Assembly (NCBI GenBank): GCA_964639205.1
Contig: CAZXCG010000017.1
Location: forward strand, 1 to 31,838
Direction: 5' to 3'
DNA length: 31,838 bases
DNA from: CAZXCG01 sp964639205
Lineage (GTDB): Bacteria; Bacillota; Clostridia; Oscillospirales; Acutalibacteraceae
Shown: positions 31,701 through 31,838 of the stretch, piece by piece
Numbering within the stretch: the first letter of the stretch is position 1
How the letters are laid out: the number at the start of each line of letters is the position of its first letter
Translations under genes and position numbers: made by a program
Notes under the pieces: generated by a model
Seen by the model: only the letters and a program-made list of their open reading frames with translations
Databases searched by the model: none
Told to the model about the DNA's origin: nothing

Positions 31701-31719
31701 CGCAAGGAACGGAGGCAGT

Positions 31720-31838
31720 ATGAAATTTATAAACAAAATTATGCGGTTTATGTACGGCAGGTATAAAAACGACCAGCTGAATTACGCGCTGCTCGTCTTC
31801 GCCGCTGTTTTTATGGTAATAAGCCGCATAATGACGAC
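31720..31838 (+). CDS. small membrane protein, truncated by the window end
   Basis: The reading frame opens at ATG 31720 with AACGGAGG upstream and is still open at the last base. It starts MKFINKIMRFMYGRYKNDQL, then a hydrophobic stretch (LLVFAAVFMVISRI). The MxGRYxxDQL beginning is shared by small Clostridia membrane proteins of unknown function that I have seen, so this is probably one of them. It is 19 bases after trpS and likely in the same operon. The C-terminal part cannot be seen. Confidence 0.7.
   Translation, partial: MKFINKIMRFMYGRYKNDQLNYALLVFAAVFMVISRIMT

Overview
The window looks like a piece of chromosome from a strictly anaerobic, spore-forming Clostridia-type Firmicute, perhaps an Oscillospirales/Ruminococcaceae-like gut lineage. 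The evidence is a five-gene NAD(P)-linked, probably electron-bifurcating [FeFe] hydrogenase operon, a GerQ-like/CwlJ-like spore germination pair, strong AGGAGG-type ribosome binding sites, sigma-A type promoters and many U-tailed terminators. I see no rRNA, tRNA, CRISPR array or intact transposon, and most of the window is ordinary, densely packed core genome.

Layout. 1-1310: malic enzyme (-), divergent from a DUF2079 membrane protein and a MocR-type regulator (+, 1448-4649), followed by a 57-codon orphan gene with a strong terminator. 4906-5342: gene-free, holding what looks like the right end / omega-RNA of a decayed IS200/IS605 (TnpB) element and a terminator. 5343-7530 (-): a MATE exporter plus a cytidylate-kinase-like protein behind a leader with a terminator and mutually exclusive pairing segments, a candidate inducible resistance operon. 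7649-13846 (-): a possible six-gene run transcribed as DUF5685 protein, J-domain protein with a Cys-rich tail, small membrane protein, secreted multi-domain lysozyme, ProC and DUF554 protein. 13949-17062: HAD-IB phosphatase (+), ApbE (-) and HemW (+). 17149-19392 (-): GerQ-like coat protein, CwlJ-like hydrolase and asparaginase. 19791-21245 (+): XRE regulator and AI-2E/YtvI-like transporter. 21401-26489 (-): hydrogenase operon transcribed as hndA, ATPase, hndB, hndC, hndD. 26791-29257 (-): a 46-residue cysteine-rich peptide, a Nudix hydrolase and a DHHW protein. 29475-31838 (+): aminotransferase, trpS and a truncated small membrane-protein gene.

How the genes fit together. The hydrogenase would reoxidise reduced ferredoxin and NAD(P)H by making H2. 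Malic enzyme supplies pyruvate and NAD(P)H, and asparaginase, ProC and the aminotransferase connect to amino-acid metabolism. GerQ-like and CwlJ-like proteins, the Cys-rich mini-protein and possibly the YtvI-like protein point to sporulation. The items most worth a second look are the SH3 domain inserted inside the GH24 lysozyme fold, the attenuator in front of the MATE/kinase pair, the DUF5685/J-domain/membrane triad, the 46-residue Cys peptide and the IS605-like RNA relic. I do not see a wholly new defence or mobile system here.
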